Shown: positions 22,475-33,799, numbered from the stretch's first letter. The stretch is 64,000 nt of DNA from Agapetus fuscipes (GCA_951799405.1 OX637359.1:6630201-6694200); one strand, 5' to 3'. Notes: generated by a model not told the origin, from the letters alone. Made by a program: numbers and translations.

Positions 22475-23035
22475 AAATGAAATTTTTAGTCTTCAGCTAG
22501 AGCAAGAAAGTAAAAAACAAAAAAAACCTTAAAGAAAATAAAAAAATATTTTGATAATAAACTTCTCTCTTCCATCTCTTTGGTAACACTAGAGTATTAA
22601 TAGGAAAGGAAGGAAGTAAAGAAATAAATAAAAGTCAAATGAAAGTTCAATAGCCTACTGTGTAATATGAATTAAATAAGTACAACAAATATAATGTGCG
22701 GTGAAGAAGTGACTGGAACACCCTTTATATGTGATTTGGCGCATAGAGTAAACAAGCACTAAAAGATTGTTGCGAGCGTCCGGTCAATCTCAAGATCGTT
22801 TTACTGTATATCCACTTTACGAAATTTCCGTTGCGCATCTTTGACGTATATCCATTTTCAAACGCCTTTTTTTAGTATTAAACGTAACATTATTATGATT
22901 TTTACCGATTATTATAGTGCCAGACCTGCAGTACTTTCGGTAAAATAGGCAATTGAATTACGATTTTGTCAATTACAATAACAAAACACAAAAACATTGC
23001 TCCTGTAAAATTAGCTCAATGGCGTTTACAGTAAA
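22475..23035. other. AT-rich stretch, nothing recognised
   Basis: No supported feature. A short (ATC)-type LINE tail in reverse lies just before it (22431-22470). Confidence 0.35.
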
Positions 23036-23039
23036 CAAG

Positions 23040-23280
23040 CACTAAGGCAGCGAAATGGCTAGCACAACAAGGCACTGCCTTTACAAGAGGATGGCGACCA
23101 GCAGAGACAAATGGCTAACACAACAAGGCACTGCTTTAACAAGATGATGGCGACCAGCAGAGACACATGGCTAACACAACAAGACACTGCCTTAACAAGA
23201 GGATAGCGACCAGAAGAGATGAATGGCGACCTACAAATACAAATGGCTGGCACAAAAAGACACTGCCTTTACAAAATTAT
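23040..23280. repeat. Minisatellite, ~64-bp unit, about 3.7 copies
   Basis: Units begin near 23055, 23123, 23183 and 23240 with 'aatggctagcacaac' and contain 'gcgaccagcagagac'. The unit matches the end of LINE L-d ('ggatggcaaccagcagagacagatggctgg' at 23750), so the array probably grew from a LINE 3' end. Confidence 0.65.
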
Positions 23281-23699
23281 TACGTTTAATATTGTTGTAT
23301 AGCAACAAGACTATGGTAAAAAATAATACTGTAAAAACGGCGTGTATAATACAAGCAAAAAATCAAACTGCATCATCAACTATAATAAATGATCAGCAGT
23401 ATGCAGTTCTTGGAAGACAAGAGAGGCGCAAAAAATTTGCAACACATCAAACCTTGTGCCCCTGACCGAAATTATTGCGAAAAAAATACAACAAAGAAAA
23501 ATGAGCTGTGCAAAAACATAGCTTAAATATTATATAATAAAAATAATGTAAGCAAGCAGTTAGCCAACGATAAACACAGACAGACATCAATTTGATTTTG
23601 CTCAATGCCGATAAAAACCTGAAAGAAACTGAGTTGGCCTCCTACGATACTGGGTTTCAAAAAAGGAATTTGAAGAATTAAAAAAAAAGGAAGGAATTT

Positions 23700-23810
23700 G
23701 AAAGATTTGAAGCGGCTCATCGACGTCTCCTCCTATTCGCAGCTCAAGAGGATGGCAACCAGCAGAGACAGATGGCTGGCCCTGCGTTTAGATGATAAAG
23801 ATGATATGGA
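23700..23810 (+). pseudogene. LINE L-d C-terminal fragment
   Basis: 'gatttgaagcggctcatcgacgtctcctcctattc' and the following DRWLALR-type string match 9060-9100 and 25985-26060. Confidence 0.45.
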
Positions 23811-23827
23811 TAACTTGAGGTGATGAA

Positions 23828-24160
23828 TTGTATCCAAACGACATTCCCCTAGGGTGGCCAATACCTCCGAGGATGTGTCTACTTTTCTCTATCCTTGCAC
23901 ACTTCTTCCATCTCCTCGGCATTCATCACTCTTCTCATGCGTGCTCTTTTATTTTTCTAACTCATGTTCCAGAGTTAGAAAAACATGAGCATGTTCCAGT
24001 CATTTACAATAAATTTCACTTTTTGATCAATCCATTCTTTCCTCGGCCTTACCCTCCCACGCTTACCCTTGACGTTCCCTTTGTACACTCTTTCAGTCGT
24101 TCATCGTCCATTCTTTCTAGATGCCCGAAACATTTACGTAAAATATAATTAAAGTCGTTG
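23828..24160 (-). pseudogene. LINE L-b C-terminus and 3' end
   Basis: The - strand is decayed coding for the FGHLERM...KGNVKGKRGR-type end, then the L-b 3' UTR at 23830-23870. Confidence 0.5.
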
Positions 24161-24690
24161 TCTATCACATATTAGATAAGCCAATATAAAGGTGTAGGCA
24201 GCCATTAGACGCGCCTACATCATATGAGAATACAATAATGGCATCATTGGTTTGCAAAAAAAACTGTTAGCTACTCGGCCGGAACAGAGAATGGTGTTTC
24301 ATTGACAACTTGCACAGATAATAGTTAGTGGGGAACAGAGAGTTGTCGGAATATTGCAGCGGTTTCTAACATTTTTTCAATCAATGACCACTTTGATAGT
24401 GGTTTCGCCGCTAAAATGCCTAGCAAGTTTTGGGAATTTATTTTTGTTGCATCGTCATACTTTTTGTATCATGGCAATGTGACAGTACCAAGGTGGTACT
24501 TACGGTAGTTCTACATTACATACAATGAAGATAACATCAAAGCAGCTTTGGTGCAAATAAAATGATCACCGCCATCGAAATCCGATCACCACTGCATCAA
24601 AAAGAGAAAGATCCAGCTGGACTCAACCCGAGAGACGATCAACTACTGGCAAATCGCCGGAATTTCTAGACAATTTAGCTACTGTATCCA
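24161..24690. other. Unassigned stretch
   Basis: One isolated unit related to the adjacent minisatellite ('gaccactttgatagtgg') lies at 24387-24404. Nothing else. Confidence 0.35.
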
Positions 24691-24784
24691 CTCAACCTTG
24701 CTCTGGGGATCCGAGTATTTTGACCTTTATGAACAGAAAAAAAATGCCAAAACACAGTACACTATATATGACGAACAAATAGTT

Positions 24785-25095
24785 TTGATCCAACCAAGGA
24801 CCACTTTGATAGTTTCGCTTAGACAAGGGACAACTTTGATTGACTTGTTTATACCAGGGACCACTTTGATAGTCTTCCTTAACCCACGGACCACTTTGAT
24901 AGTGTTGCTTAGAAATGGGACCACTTTGATAAGTCTTTCTTAGACAATATACCACTTAGATAGTTTTACTTAGGCCAAGGACCCTTTTGATAATTTACTT
25001 AAACCAGGCACTTTTTTAACAGTCTTGCTTAAACCAGGGACCGCTTTTACAGTTTTACTTAGACCAAGGACCATTTTGATAGTTTTACTTATGTA
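24785..25095. repeat. Minisatellite, ~35-bp unit, about 9 copies
   Basis: Units of GGGACCACTTTGATAGT plus a TTTTGCTTAGACCA-type spacer, progressively more diverged to the right. In the - strand the array reads as YQSGPWxKQ-like peptide repeats, which I regard as incidental. Confidence 0.75.
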
Positions 25096-25449
25096 TATAA
25101 ATCACTTGCAATTCCGAGGCTCTCGTGGACCACTAGTTGGCCGTTGTTTGAGAGCCACTGGTGTATTGGCATGATTGTTCCAATGTGTACAGGGCCGTCA
25201 TATTGTTACGTACATACGTCACTCCGCCAGGGAAATAGAGGAAATTAGTTTTCTGAATGAACCCAACACACTGACGAGGGCCGCTAAGGTCGGCGCTCCA
25301 TACAATGGCCAGTGTGACAACACACTCTGTGATCCTATCTGATGGATCTACTTAATGTGATTGGCAAATTATTGATTCATAATTTCTTTAACGCACTTTT
25401 AAAAATGACCACAAAAAAGAGAATCATGAAAGCTCTTTCTGCGAACTCC
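25096..25449. other. Unassigned stretch
   Basis: Nothing recognised. Confidence 0.35.
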
Positions 25450-25625
25450 GCAGTGCTATTCTGCTTACTTCCTTACGACCTAAAGGCGACGAGATAGCGA
25501 TTCATGTCCGAAAATAAGGTGGAATGAGATTTTTTATCTATGGAGTTCTTTTGCGAGCGCTAGCAAGCTCCGACTTGGATTGATATCCAAAGTGAAAGGA
25601 ATTTAGCTGAATAGCGCTTCTGGAC
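25450..25625. mobile_element. MITE-E, second copy
   Basis: Left end 'cagtgctattctgcttacttcctta' and right end TTTAGCTGAATAGCGCTTCT, inverted relative to each other, with the CGAGCGCTAGCAAGC interior shared with 12486-12692. Confidence 0.55.
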
Positions 25626-25784
25626 CATTCAGAAATGCGAAAGACACTGCTTAGAGGCATTTGAGTTATGGATTTGGAGGAAGATGACCAAGAAATCATT
25701 AAAGTTTTGCATGAAGTAAAATAAAGAAGAGAGCTTATAAGTCACATTTTAAAACCAAAATAATAGGGAGCTCGATTAGACCTT

Positions 25785-26090
25785 GTAACATCTTGAAAGG
25801 TAAATGAGTTGAAAGAAAGTCTAACGAAAAGGTATTGAAGGAAGTAGAAGAAAGAAGAGAGCTTATAAATTACATTTAGAATACGAAAACCAAATAAATA
25901 GGACACTCGATTAGATATAGCATCTTTGAAGGAAAATTCTTGAGAAAACTAACAAGAGGTCACCCAAGAACTTCGTACTTTTAGGGTTTGAAGCGGCTCA
26001 TGGTTGTCTCCGCCTGAGATGATGGAAACCAAAAGAGACAGGTGATGCTTGGCACAAGAGGCACTGCCTTTAGAAGACGATGATGATTTG
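25785..26090 (+). pseudogene. LINE L-d C-terminal fragment
   Basis: Decayed frames encode LRKLTRGHPRTSYF, FEAAHGCLR and a final 'acaagaggcactgcctttagaagacgatgatgat' region typical of this family's 3' end. Confidence 0.5.
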
Positions 26091-26215
26091 TTAAACAAAA
26101 TTGATGGTGTAATTCTTATTTGTAGTCAGGAAAAAATGGGTTAGGTTAGCCGTTAGAAAATTGCATTTCAATTCACTTTTTGTAAATAAAAATATCTTCT
26201 TCTTTCTCTAGTTGT

Positions 26216-26440
26216 ACTCGTAGATCTAGGATTATGTTTATTGCGGAACTCCCTCCTGTGATGAGGAAGACCAGCTGTTCTTCCATCGTTTGGGAGGGCG
26301 ACCTGGTAGACGCTGGCCGTTTAGTATTTCCTGTGCCACGAATCGGGCCATCCTTCTTTCGCTCATGAGGTCTGCATGATCCCTCCAAAACCGTCTCCTC
26401 TTCCTGCTCCATCTGACAATGTCTTCAGTGTAGCACATGT
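26216..26440 (-). pseudogene. LINE L-e C-terminal fragment
   Basis: The - strand encodes RWSRKRRRFWRDHADLMSE, RLPGRPPKRWKNSW and SSSSQEGVP. The GRPPKRW block and spacing are those of LINE ORF2 C-termini. Confidence 0.55.
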
Positions 26441-26943
26441 TTCTGATTTCATCCTTCTATCTTCTAAAAATATCATCTTTAACAATTCCTAAAGAATTCA
26501 GCCGCAAGGATTCCCAAAAAATATGTTTGCAAAACATTTTCATCGTCAAAACTGGTGTAGGTAGAAGGACTTGCAAATTGCAAAATTGTTAAGCAACAGA
26601 AACAATGAACAATATAAATTATTCATGATAATTATGAGGAGAGACATCAAGCATTCTCAAGGATGAGTAATTGGGAAACCAAATTAAAGTTATATGAATC
26701 CGTAATTAATTTTATTTTAAAAATTGACGCTAGACAAAATTCCATGAATGTGAGACTAGTAGGTGTAATAACTCAGACACACTATTGGTGAACTATTTGC
26801 CAAATGCAACTGACCTATGTGAGGCAGACGCGTGCACTGAGTAGAGGCAAATACATTTTAGGATCAATATTTTTCCCTTCGGATAGTATGTACATTAAAA
26901 ATGAATTTGAGTTCTAACCATGGTTCAAATTGAACCATACATC
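26441..26943. other. AT-rich stretch, nothing recognised
   Basis: No supported feature. Confidence 0.35.
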
Positions 26944-27415
26944 TATAATAATCTAAGTTGCTAAGATATATTACATTTAAGATTCATATTAAATGCATTC
27001 CCATAAGCAGACACTTACAACATAAAAACCCAAAAACTTCAAATGAACATAAGCCCTGTAACTCTTGTCGCCTTAGCCTGAAACAAGGGTAATATTGGCA
27101 AAGTGAACCATTTATTTACAGTATGGGTGGCAGTGGCGAAGGGTGCCATACAAGCCGATTCCCATCGGTGTCCCGTTTAAAATGAGGCAAAAATGATAAT
27201 AAAGTAGACTGCATGGTTTCAATGTGGAAAAAATACGTATTGTTTCTTTGGTTTTAAATGTATTTTTTTTTAATTTGTGCCTATATTTTTTTTAACTACT
27301 CTGTTACATCATTTTAAAAGGGAAGCCGATGGGAACCGGCTTGTATGGCACCCTTCGCCACTGATGTGTGGTAAGCCTCATACCAACCTATAACTTATAA
27401 GTCTAGGAACGATGG
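26944..27415 (-). repeat. T-module, split by a hAT-type MITE
   Basis: The reverse T-module runs 26944-27130 and resumes at 27372 ('taagcctcataccaaccta'). The interruption is the element at 27131-27363. Confidence 0.75.
27131..27363. mobile_element. hAT-type MITE, 8-bp TSD
   Basis: Terminal inverted repeats of ~40 bp start CAGTGGCGAAGGGTGCCATA. Flanks ATGGGTGG (27123-27130) and ATGTGTGG (27364-27371) form an 8-bp TSD with one mismatch. 8-bp TSDs and CAGTG ends are hAT hallmarks. No coding capacity. Confidence 0.85.
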
Positions 27416-27839
27416 TTGACAGATAACCTAGAAAATAACTCAAAACTGCGGGATTTAGAATGCATGTACAAATAACAACGGTTTTAAAGGTCATGATTGG
27501 ATAAATCATCGATCTACATGTGAGTTGCCGACATGTAAGTGAGTACGAAGCCAAAGTAAAGAATCAACAAACGGCGAAATGTGTATCAATGAGACATCTG
27601 TTTAAACAGAGGCTATAAGCAGAAATATGATATCCAGTTTGCAGGAACGATCTGTTTACACTAAGTCGTGACAAATAAAGCAATTACTCGCTAGTCCAAG
27701 TGAGACAATGTTAATTCAACCAACCCATGACTTGACTGCAGTATCCCGAGTATACAACATTTCAGAGTGAATCTCAATTCGATTGCGTACATTAAAATTT
27801 TACAGAATATATGACGGCACTCCTATGTGCACTCCTAGT
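27416..27839. other. Unassigned stretch
   Basis: Nothing recognised. Confidence 0.35.
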
Positions 27840-28165
27840 GTTTTTTTTTTTTTTTTTAAGAAATCCTGTGCGGGAGACTCCCTAGATTCTAAAGACTCTA
27901 GGGGTCTATGACACTTGTTGTAGTGCCGCAGAGGTGTACGAGCTTGGTCGTCGCTACAAAGCGCCAATACTCAAGCAAGACCCAGTTGCTGTAAGCATGG
28001 ATGAACCTTTGGTGACCGATCATTGGTAAAGGTTTATGAATTTCTTCAACCCAGCGAAGAGCACATTCGAGATATAAATGGTATTTTTTGTGCTCCGCCG
28101 GGATCCGAATCCACAACCCTCCATTTACGAGTCCGAAGTGTTGCCACTACGGACTACGGACTGGT
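27840..28165 (-). mobile_element. SINE-2 with LINE L-c tail
   Basis: A T-rich stretch then the L-c 3' end in reverse (27858-27935), joined to the SINE-2 body and tRNA-like head (to 28165). It has the same composite architecture as 13028-13345, at an independent locus. Confidence 0.75.
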
Positions 28166-28272
28166 CCAAGATGCCAACGACTCGCGGTGTACCTGAGCGG
28201 TTACCCATCCATAGTGATTTAGTTTTCACACATATTTTTCGATTAATGCTATCGAGGGAAGTTTATGTATAT

Positions 28273-28695
28273 CGACGTTTTTAAGGCAGTAGGGCATAAG
28301 CGACAAAAACTAAATTGTTCAGGAGAGCAGTTTCAAGTTTGAGATTGCAAAAAAATGGCACTACTCTTTTTTTTTTTATCATATCGTTAAAATCAAAACA
28401 GCTCTAAAATTTTAAAAATAAAGGCATTTATTTATTGGCATTCCTATTAATGTGGTTTTACGATTTTTTTTGTGTCACAAGCGCCTTTAGGACAACAAAG
28501 ACCAAAATCTTGTCGGTTACACCAAAACCATACTTCGAAAACGCAGTTGTTTGCTTGGGCATAAACTTCACAAAAATCATCGTAGAGCTATGGGAGTTAG
28601 CGCATTAGAAACAGCGGAAAATTTCAAGTAGGATAGCATCACAATTGTAACTGCTGGGTCTGTAAGGGTTATGCCCTACTGCCTTTTGACCGTCG
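28273..28695. mobile_element. MITE related to the Sola-like element at 49769
   Basis: Its ends start CGACG and, after ~10 bases, share AGGCAGTAGGGCATAA in inverted orientation; ATAT flanks both ends (28269-28272 and 28696-28699). 'cataagcgacaaaaac' and 'aggagagc' near the left end match the left end of the large element (GACTTAAGCGAC, AGGAGAGCC). No ORF. Confidence 0.65.
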
Positions 28696-28944
28696 ATATG
28701 TTTTATATTCGGTTCTGTTTTATGCAGTTCACAGTTCCCGGAAAGCAGTTCTCCAGGGCATAATGATAATATTTCATCAAAAATGAAGTCCGCACATGAA
28801 TTATCATAGACAAAATTGTGTCGTCACTCTGCCGGGTTGCTACGGAAAAGGCAAACTAATGTTTTGGTATTGGTGGCTAAGGACGTCAATCCCATACAAG
28901 ACTGACGTTTGCTAGTGGAAAAAAGTTCCAAATACAAAAATGTT

Positions 28945-29220
28945 CCGAGTCTTTGGACACGTAAATGGAAGGACGTGGGTTCGAATCCCGGCGGAGTACA
29001 AACAATATATTTTTTACATTTACAAATATGCTCTTCGCTGCGTTGAAAGATTTATATACTTTTACCAAAGGCCGGTCACCGAAGGTCTATTTAGCGTTAC
29101 TGCAACTGGGTCTTGCTTGAGAATAGGCGCTTTCTATAGCTACGAACAAGCTCTCAGAGGGCTCTTGAGGTATGATTCACGCAAAAACAGTGCTCACCAA
29201 ATAAATCATCATAATATTAT
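28945..29220 (+). mobile_element. SINE-2, full length
   Basis: tRNA-like head (box B GGTTCGAATCCC), body, and the tail variant GAGGGCTCTTGAGGTATG...GCTCACCAAATAAATC ending in ATAATATT repeats. Confidence 0.7.
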
Positions 29221-29671
29221 AATTATTATCGTTTTTTTTTATGAACGTCATAGCCTTGAGATACAGCGTCAATTCCCCTAATCTGCTGAGATTATCGTAC
29301 CTCTGTATTAATTATTATGACGTGTAAAAAATAAAATGTATTCCCTTTTTAAAGTACGGTTTAATCTAGATATGAAACGGCTCGGTGCGCGGGCAACGGA
29401 TAATCATCTAAAGGTGTGATTTCATTTCTAAATCTGTACGAGCAAGTGCGTTATTTGTGAAAAACAAATCAAATTCATACTGATAAGAAATTATTTTTAA
29501 ATGAAATTAAAGTCGTACAAAAGTGGAGACCTTGAAATCCCAATAGAAGGTTGCTTAAATCAATTCTACAATCACCATCACACTGAAAAAGACTATCGTA
29601 TAGATACATGAGCGAAACTTACGGAATCTCCAGCTACGATGAGATGGACCATAGCGACAACGCAACTACCT
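29221..29671. other. Unassigned stretch
   Basis: Nothing recognised. Confidence 0.35.
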
Positions 29672-29867
29672 GTAAGCTACACATACAGACTACAGTGCAC
29701 CTAACTTCTTGCCGCGTTATCCGGCGAGTGGAACCTATTTATTTTTACGCCAACCACTTCAGTTGAAATGGTGTTTTCCCAGCTCCCGACGGCGCTCATG
29801 CTCATTTCTTGTGAAGGCTGAGTAAACCTTGCCGGTATTTTATTTAGGGGTTTTCAATTAAACACCG
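29672..29867 (-). mobile_element. SINE-1, head replaced by T-module
   Basis: Reverse SINE-1 3' part ('gctacacatacag', 'cttgccgcgttatcc', 'gctgagtaaaccttgccggtattttattt') ending where the next T-module begins. Confidence 0.65.
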
Positions 29868-30040
29868 TTACACAGTTACCTTTGTTTCAGGAAAGGTCGG
29901 CAAGAGTTGCAGGGTGTAGGGTTTTTATGTTGTGAGTTCACATGCGGCATGTGTGAGCGTGAACTTATACGTGTCTGCTTGTGGGATTGCATTTAATATG
30001 AATCTTCAATGTAATATATCTTTACAACTTAGATTAGATC
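29868..30040 (+). repeat. T-module, 5'-truncated
   Basis: 'gttacctttgtttcaggaaagg' to 'tttacaacttagattag', followed by (ATC)n. Confidence 0.7.
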
Positions 30041-30214
30041 ATCATCATCATCACACGGATGAGTGTCACGGTCATATGTAGCCCCGGTTGAGACAATCAA
30101 AACTCCTACACACAAGTCCATACAACACAATTATATCATGTAACAATAATGGCAGTTCCATGCATGCAGTACGGTGTGATCAAGGATTTATTTATGGATT
30201 ATTGCAGCTCTCGG

Positions 30215-30411
30215 ACAAAGTGGGGGTTTCCCAGCTTCCGAGGGGGCTGGTCCTCTTTTCTTCTGAGGGCTGAGTAAATCTTGTCGGTATTTTATTGTGG
30301 GTTTTTAAATAAACACCAAAACGGAAAATCATTTCTGACACCCTGGGTGGGGATCGACCCTTGCTCTCGGTATGCAATGCAAGCATTCTACCAACTGAGC
30401 TATTGAGCTAA
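30215..30411 (-). mobile_element. SINE-1, head half
   Basis: Reverse copy including the tRNA-like head (box B 'gggatcgaccctt', box A 'ccaactgagctatt'). It runs straight into a SINE-2 fragment at 30412-30485. Confidence 0.7.
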
Positions 30412-30485
30412 CTTGGTTGTCGCTGCAAAGCGCCAATTCTTAAGCAAGACCCAATCGCTGTAAGGCTGGATGGACTCTTTGTAAC
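30412..30485 (-). mobile_element. SINE-2 fragment
   Basis: 'gttgtcgctgcaaagcgccaattcttaagcaagacccaat' matches the SINE-2 body. Confidence 0.6.
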
Positions 30486-30493
30486 TGCATTTG

Positions 30494-30610
30494 AAAAAAG
30501 AAACAAAAAAACGGGAAATCATTGTCCCAGATTTCTGACACCTTTGGTAGGGTTCAAACCCTAACCCTCAAGAATTGAACGCAAGCGTCATACCGATTGT
30601 TGCGTCATCA
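30494..30610 (-). mobile_element. SINE-1-like head, diverged
   Basis: 'cgggaaatcattgtcccagatttctgacac' and a decayed box-B region 'gggttcaaaccct'. Confidence 0.5.
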
Positions 30611-30723
30611 ATTGTGTTATGTGAGGAAGTCACACAGTCGCTAAAAATGTATGAACATCCTCATTACCTCAAGAGGCGCCCACACAAACACGAGTAGAGT
30701 ACAACCATAGCCGGCAATCTACT

Positions 30724-31255
30724 TGTCTTGTCTTGTATCCTGCCGCCAATCCTCTAGGGGTGGCCGGTACCTCCTCACAAGTGCCTCCACTTGACTCTGT
30801 CCTTGCATACTTCTTTCATCTCATCTCTTTTCATGCACCCTCTTCTCTTGTTGACACTATGTAAATTCCATTCATTCGCAAGCTCACTTATCTACTCAAT
30901 CCATTATTTCCTTGGTCTTTCCCTTCCACGCTTACCTATTCATTCCCTTTATACACTATTTTAGTCAGTCGGTCTTTATTCATCCTTTCAATATGTCCAA
31001 ACCATCGCATCACACTTCTTTGAACTTTCACTTTCACGCCTTATTTTACTCCACATTCATTCCGAACCCATTCGTTTCTCACTCTTTTCTTTATATTTCA
31101 GTGTTTTTCCTGTCATACTTCTCAAATGAGCCATTTCTACGGTGCATACCTTATTTACTTCTCTTTCATTCACCGTCCACGATTCGCTTCCATACATCAG
31201 GGTCGGCAACAATATACAATTGTGTACCGCCATTTTCATTTTCTTAGGGATTCTT
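30724..31255 (-). pseudogene. LINE L-b reverse transcriptase, C-terminal end
   Basis: The - strand encodes MKMAVHNCILLPTLMYGSES and WTVNEREVNKVCTVEMAHLR, then decays (RWFGHIE-type strings out of frame, with RGRPRK-equivalent sequence near 30915) into the L-b 3' end at 30724-30770. Catalytic core absent; several frameshifts. Confidence 0.65.
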
Positions 31256-31377
31256 TTATTCTTCGCTATTCTACGATTATTTTAAACCATTAACTTAAAT
31301 GTATGGAAATGCAGGCAAACATTTTCTCATCATTCCCATACATGTATCGCATCCTCGAAAGAAACTTAAATAATAAT

Positions 31378-31625
31378 ATAATCTATAATCTAAGTTGCAA
31401 GGATATATTCATTTAAAGCTCTCAGATGTATGCCCACAAACCAACAAGTGTAGTTCGCGCTTACAAATGCTGAATGTGTACTTACAAATAAAATCCAAAC
31501 CTCAAATGAACATAAGCCCCACAACTTTTGCCGACCTTCCCTGAAACAGGGGTAACATTGGCAAAGTGAACCATTTTTTACAGTATGGGTGGTCAGCCTC
31601 ATACCAACCTATAAGTCAAGGAATA
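31378..31625 (-). repeat. T-module, full length
   Basis: Complete reverse copy from TAATCTATAATCTAAGTTGC to TATAAGTCAAGGAA. It is nearly identical to the copy at 5221-5465. Confidence 0.85.
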
Positions 31626-31710
31626 TGCTGTGTTTAATATCGAACTACTCTTAAATATACGGCTATCATATTCACATTTTACTTAATATTCCAGTTGTCA
31701 TGAAATGACT

Positions 31711-31826
31711 ATATAATCTATAATCTAAGTTGCAAAAATAATTTAACAATCTAAGATTCATATTAAATGAATGCCCAGAGGCAGACACGGCTAATTTCGC
31801 GCTTAGACATAACAAAAATCTAATAA
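31711..31826 (-). repeat. T-module, cut by a Harbinger-like MITE
   Basis: Reverse 3' half of the module. It stops at the TSD of the next element. Confidence 0.65.
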
Positions 31827-32122
31827 GGGGCTATCCATATATTACGTCATTCGCATTAAGGGAGGGGGGGGGGGAGTCTGCTCTGCGGATGATGGCAAAT
31901 GATGTACGAGTACCAAAAGTGACGTCGTTCTTGTAAATCCAATTTCTACAAAATATACAAAATATTATGTAAGTAATATAACATTATTAATTATTAAGCT
32001 CATCCATTATTACAGCAAGAGGGGGGGGGGGGTCATTAGATAATGACTATAGGATGATTGTAAGGGGGGGGGGGGGGGTCGAAAATCGGCCAAAGTCGAT
32101 GACGTAATTTATGGACGGCCCC
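31827..32122. mobile_element. Harbinger-like MITE with long G tracts
   Basis: Termini GGGGCTATCCATATATTACG and (reverse) GGGGCCGTCCATAAATTACG are inverted; TAA flanks both ends (31824-31826, 32123-32125), fitting the TWA target of PIF/Harbinger. Three runs of 11 or more G (about 31862, 32022, 32064) lie on one strand. Confidence 0.7.
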
Positions 32123-32511
32123 TAATGGCTTTCCACGGCGTTTCACAAAAATCTTTCGAAAAATGATAATATTTTTAAATATCATTAATTGATGAGGCAT
32201 TCACTTTGTAACCTTTCATTTTTAAAAAATCAAAAATAAAAAACAAATTGTATTAGGTTACGGAACCTCATACAATTTGTTTTTAATTTTTAAATGTTTA
32301 TGGATGTGGTATTTTATCAAACTTTGAATATTTTATTGTGTCGATAAGTTTCATAACCAGTACAATAATTATCCGCTGTACACTTATTGGCTTTTATCTA
32401 GTTTCCAGGCCGAATTATTCACCAAGGTGAATTATTATTAGCGAATTTAATCTTATAAGTGCGTCATCAAACGCTAATTCAGCGCCCAATGCGAAGTCGA
32501 ACTGTGCCCCG
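32123..32511. other. AT-rich stretch
   Basis: 'attaggttacggaacctcatacaatttgtttttaattttt' near 32254 makes a local palindrome with the upstream 'aaaaatcaaaaataaaaaacaaattgta'. Nothing else. Confidence 0.4.
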
Positions 32512-32513
32512 TA

Positions 32514-32749
32514 CCCTTAGAACGAGTTGCAAAACTTGAGAAAAGTAAAGTTTACGGAGAATATTAAAGAGTGATTTCTCCCAAAATCTGCCGATTTTGT
32601 TTCTTACACTGTATGGTCTTAGCAAAAGAGTTACAGTGATGAAGAAAATCAAGTTCAACCAAACAAAATCGGCAGATTTTGGGAGAAATCACTCTTTAAT
32701 ATTTTCCGTAAACTTTACTTTACTCAAGTTTTGCAACTCGTACTAAGGG
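32514..32749. mobile_element. Tc1/mariner-type MITE, copy 1
   Basis: A 236-bp element whose ends begin CCCTTAG and are inverted for ~100 bp, flanked by TA (32512-32513, 32750-32751). No ORF. Same length and ~90% similar by eye to 40391-40626. Confidence 0.8.
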
Positions 32750-32819
32750 TACAGATTATAAAGCATTTGCACTAACTCTCCTCGATCAAGTAAATAAAGT
32801 ATAATAATAATATTAGGAA

Positions 32820-33105
32820 TTTTTTTTTGGTGAGCGCTGTTTTAGTGTGTATCACACCTCAAGAGCCCTCAAGAGCTTGGTCGTCGCTGTAGAAAGCGCC
32901 AATTCTCAAGCAAGACCCAGTCGCTGTAAGGCTGGATGGACCTTTAGTGACCGGTCTTTGGTAAAGGTATATGAATTTTTCACCCAGCGAAGAGCATATA
33001 TGAAAATATAAATGGAATATTTTTTTGTACTCCGCCGGGATTCGAACCAACAACCTTCCATTAAATAGTCAGAGGTGTTAACCACTAGACTACGGACCGG
33101 TGAAA
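32820..33105 (-). mobile_element. SINE-2, full length
   Basis: Reverse copy from 'ttttggtgagcgctgttttagtg' to the tRNA-like head 'accactagactacggaccggt'. Confidence 0.75.
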
Positions 33106-33290
33106 CACATCGTCACCTCACTCAGTATAGCGCCAACAGGCTGAGGACGTGTCAAAGAGCTATTGAAAAGAGGATGCTGGGAATCAGTCTCAGCTACAGG
33201 GATCCAAACCAGGAGATCCGTAGACGCACTGGTGTCCCTGATGTCATACAGCGAGAGGCCTGCTTAAAGTGGCGCTAGGCTGGTCACATC
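33106..33290 (+). pseudogene. LINE C-terminal fragment (L-f type)
   Basis: Encodes ANRLRTCQRAIEKRMLGISL, RDPNQEIRRRTGVPDVIQ, CLKWR, a TAG stop, then AGHI. It is the same block as 11500-11690. Confidence 0.6.
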
Positions 33291-33799
33291 GCATGACAGG
33301 TGGCTGAAAAGGACCTTTAAAGTGTCGATAATTAAGATATACCAGCACCCTTAGTGAGCGATGCAGTTTCCCATACATCCCTTTCGAAAGGAAGACCCTC
33401 TTAAGGTGGAAAGATCACTAGACGTCCTTTTTTTTCTTTTTTTTTATTTAGGAAACAAACAGTCATTACACAATTATGATGTTGATAAAAATTAAGTAAA
33501 TGTAGACCTTGAGATCCATAGTAATAAAAATTCAGTCTTCATCTTATGAAGTTTTTTGTGAATGTCAAATCGAAAGCTCTAAATCGAGAATAGTAAGACG
33601 AGGAATTCAAATGGATTCAAAAGCCGAACACAAGTTCACTTTTGCCTGTAAATCCTCTGGATCCATTATGAGATATTAAGTTTTTTCGTGAATCACAGAT
33701 TAATTGGGAAAGAAAAAGATGTATTACAAGCAGTTGCAAGTTGAACAAATTAATTAAACAACAATGAGTCAGGCAGTGGATAATTGAAATGTTTAATTA
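33291..33799. other. Unassigned stretch
   Basis: Nothing recognised; a T-rich run lies at 33427-33450. Confidence 0.35.

Noticed and set aside
23040..23280. CRISPR-like array
   Set aside because: Units are contiguous with no unique spacers, and the sequence is eukaryotic. It is a minisatellite.
24692..24955. Repetitive YQSGPW protein on the - strand
   Set aside because: It is produced by the 35-bp minisatellite. Unit length is not reliably a multiple of three, and the array decays to the right.
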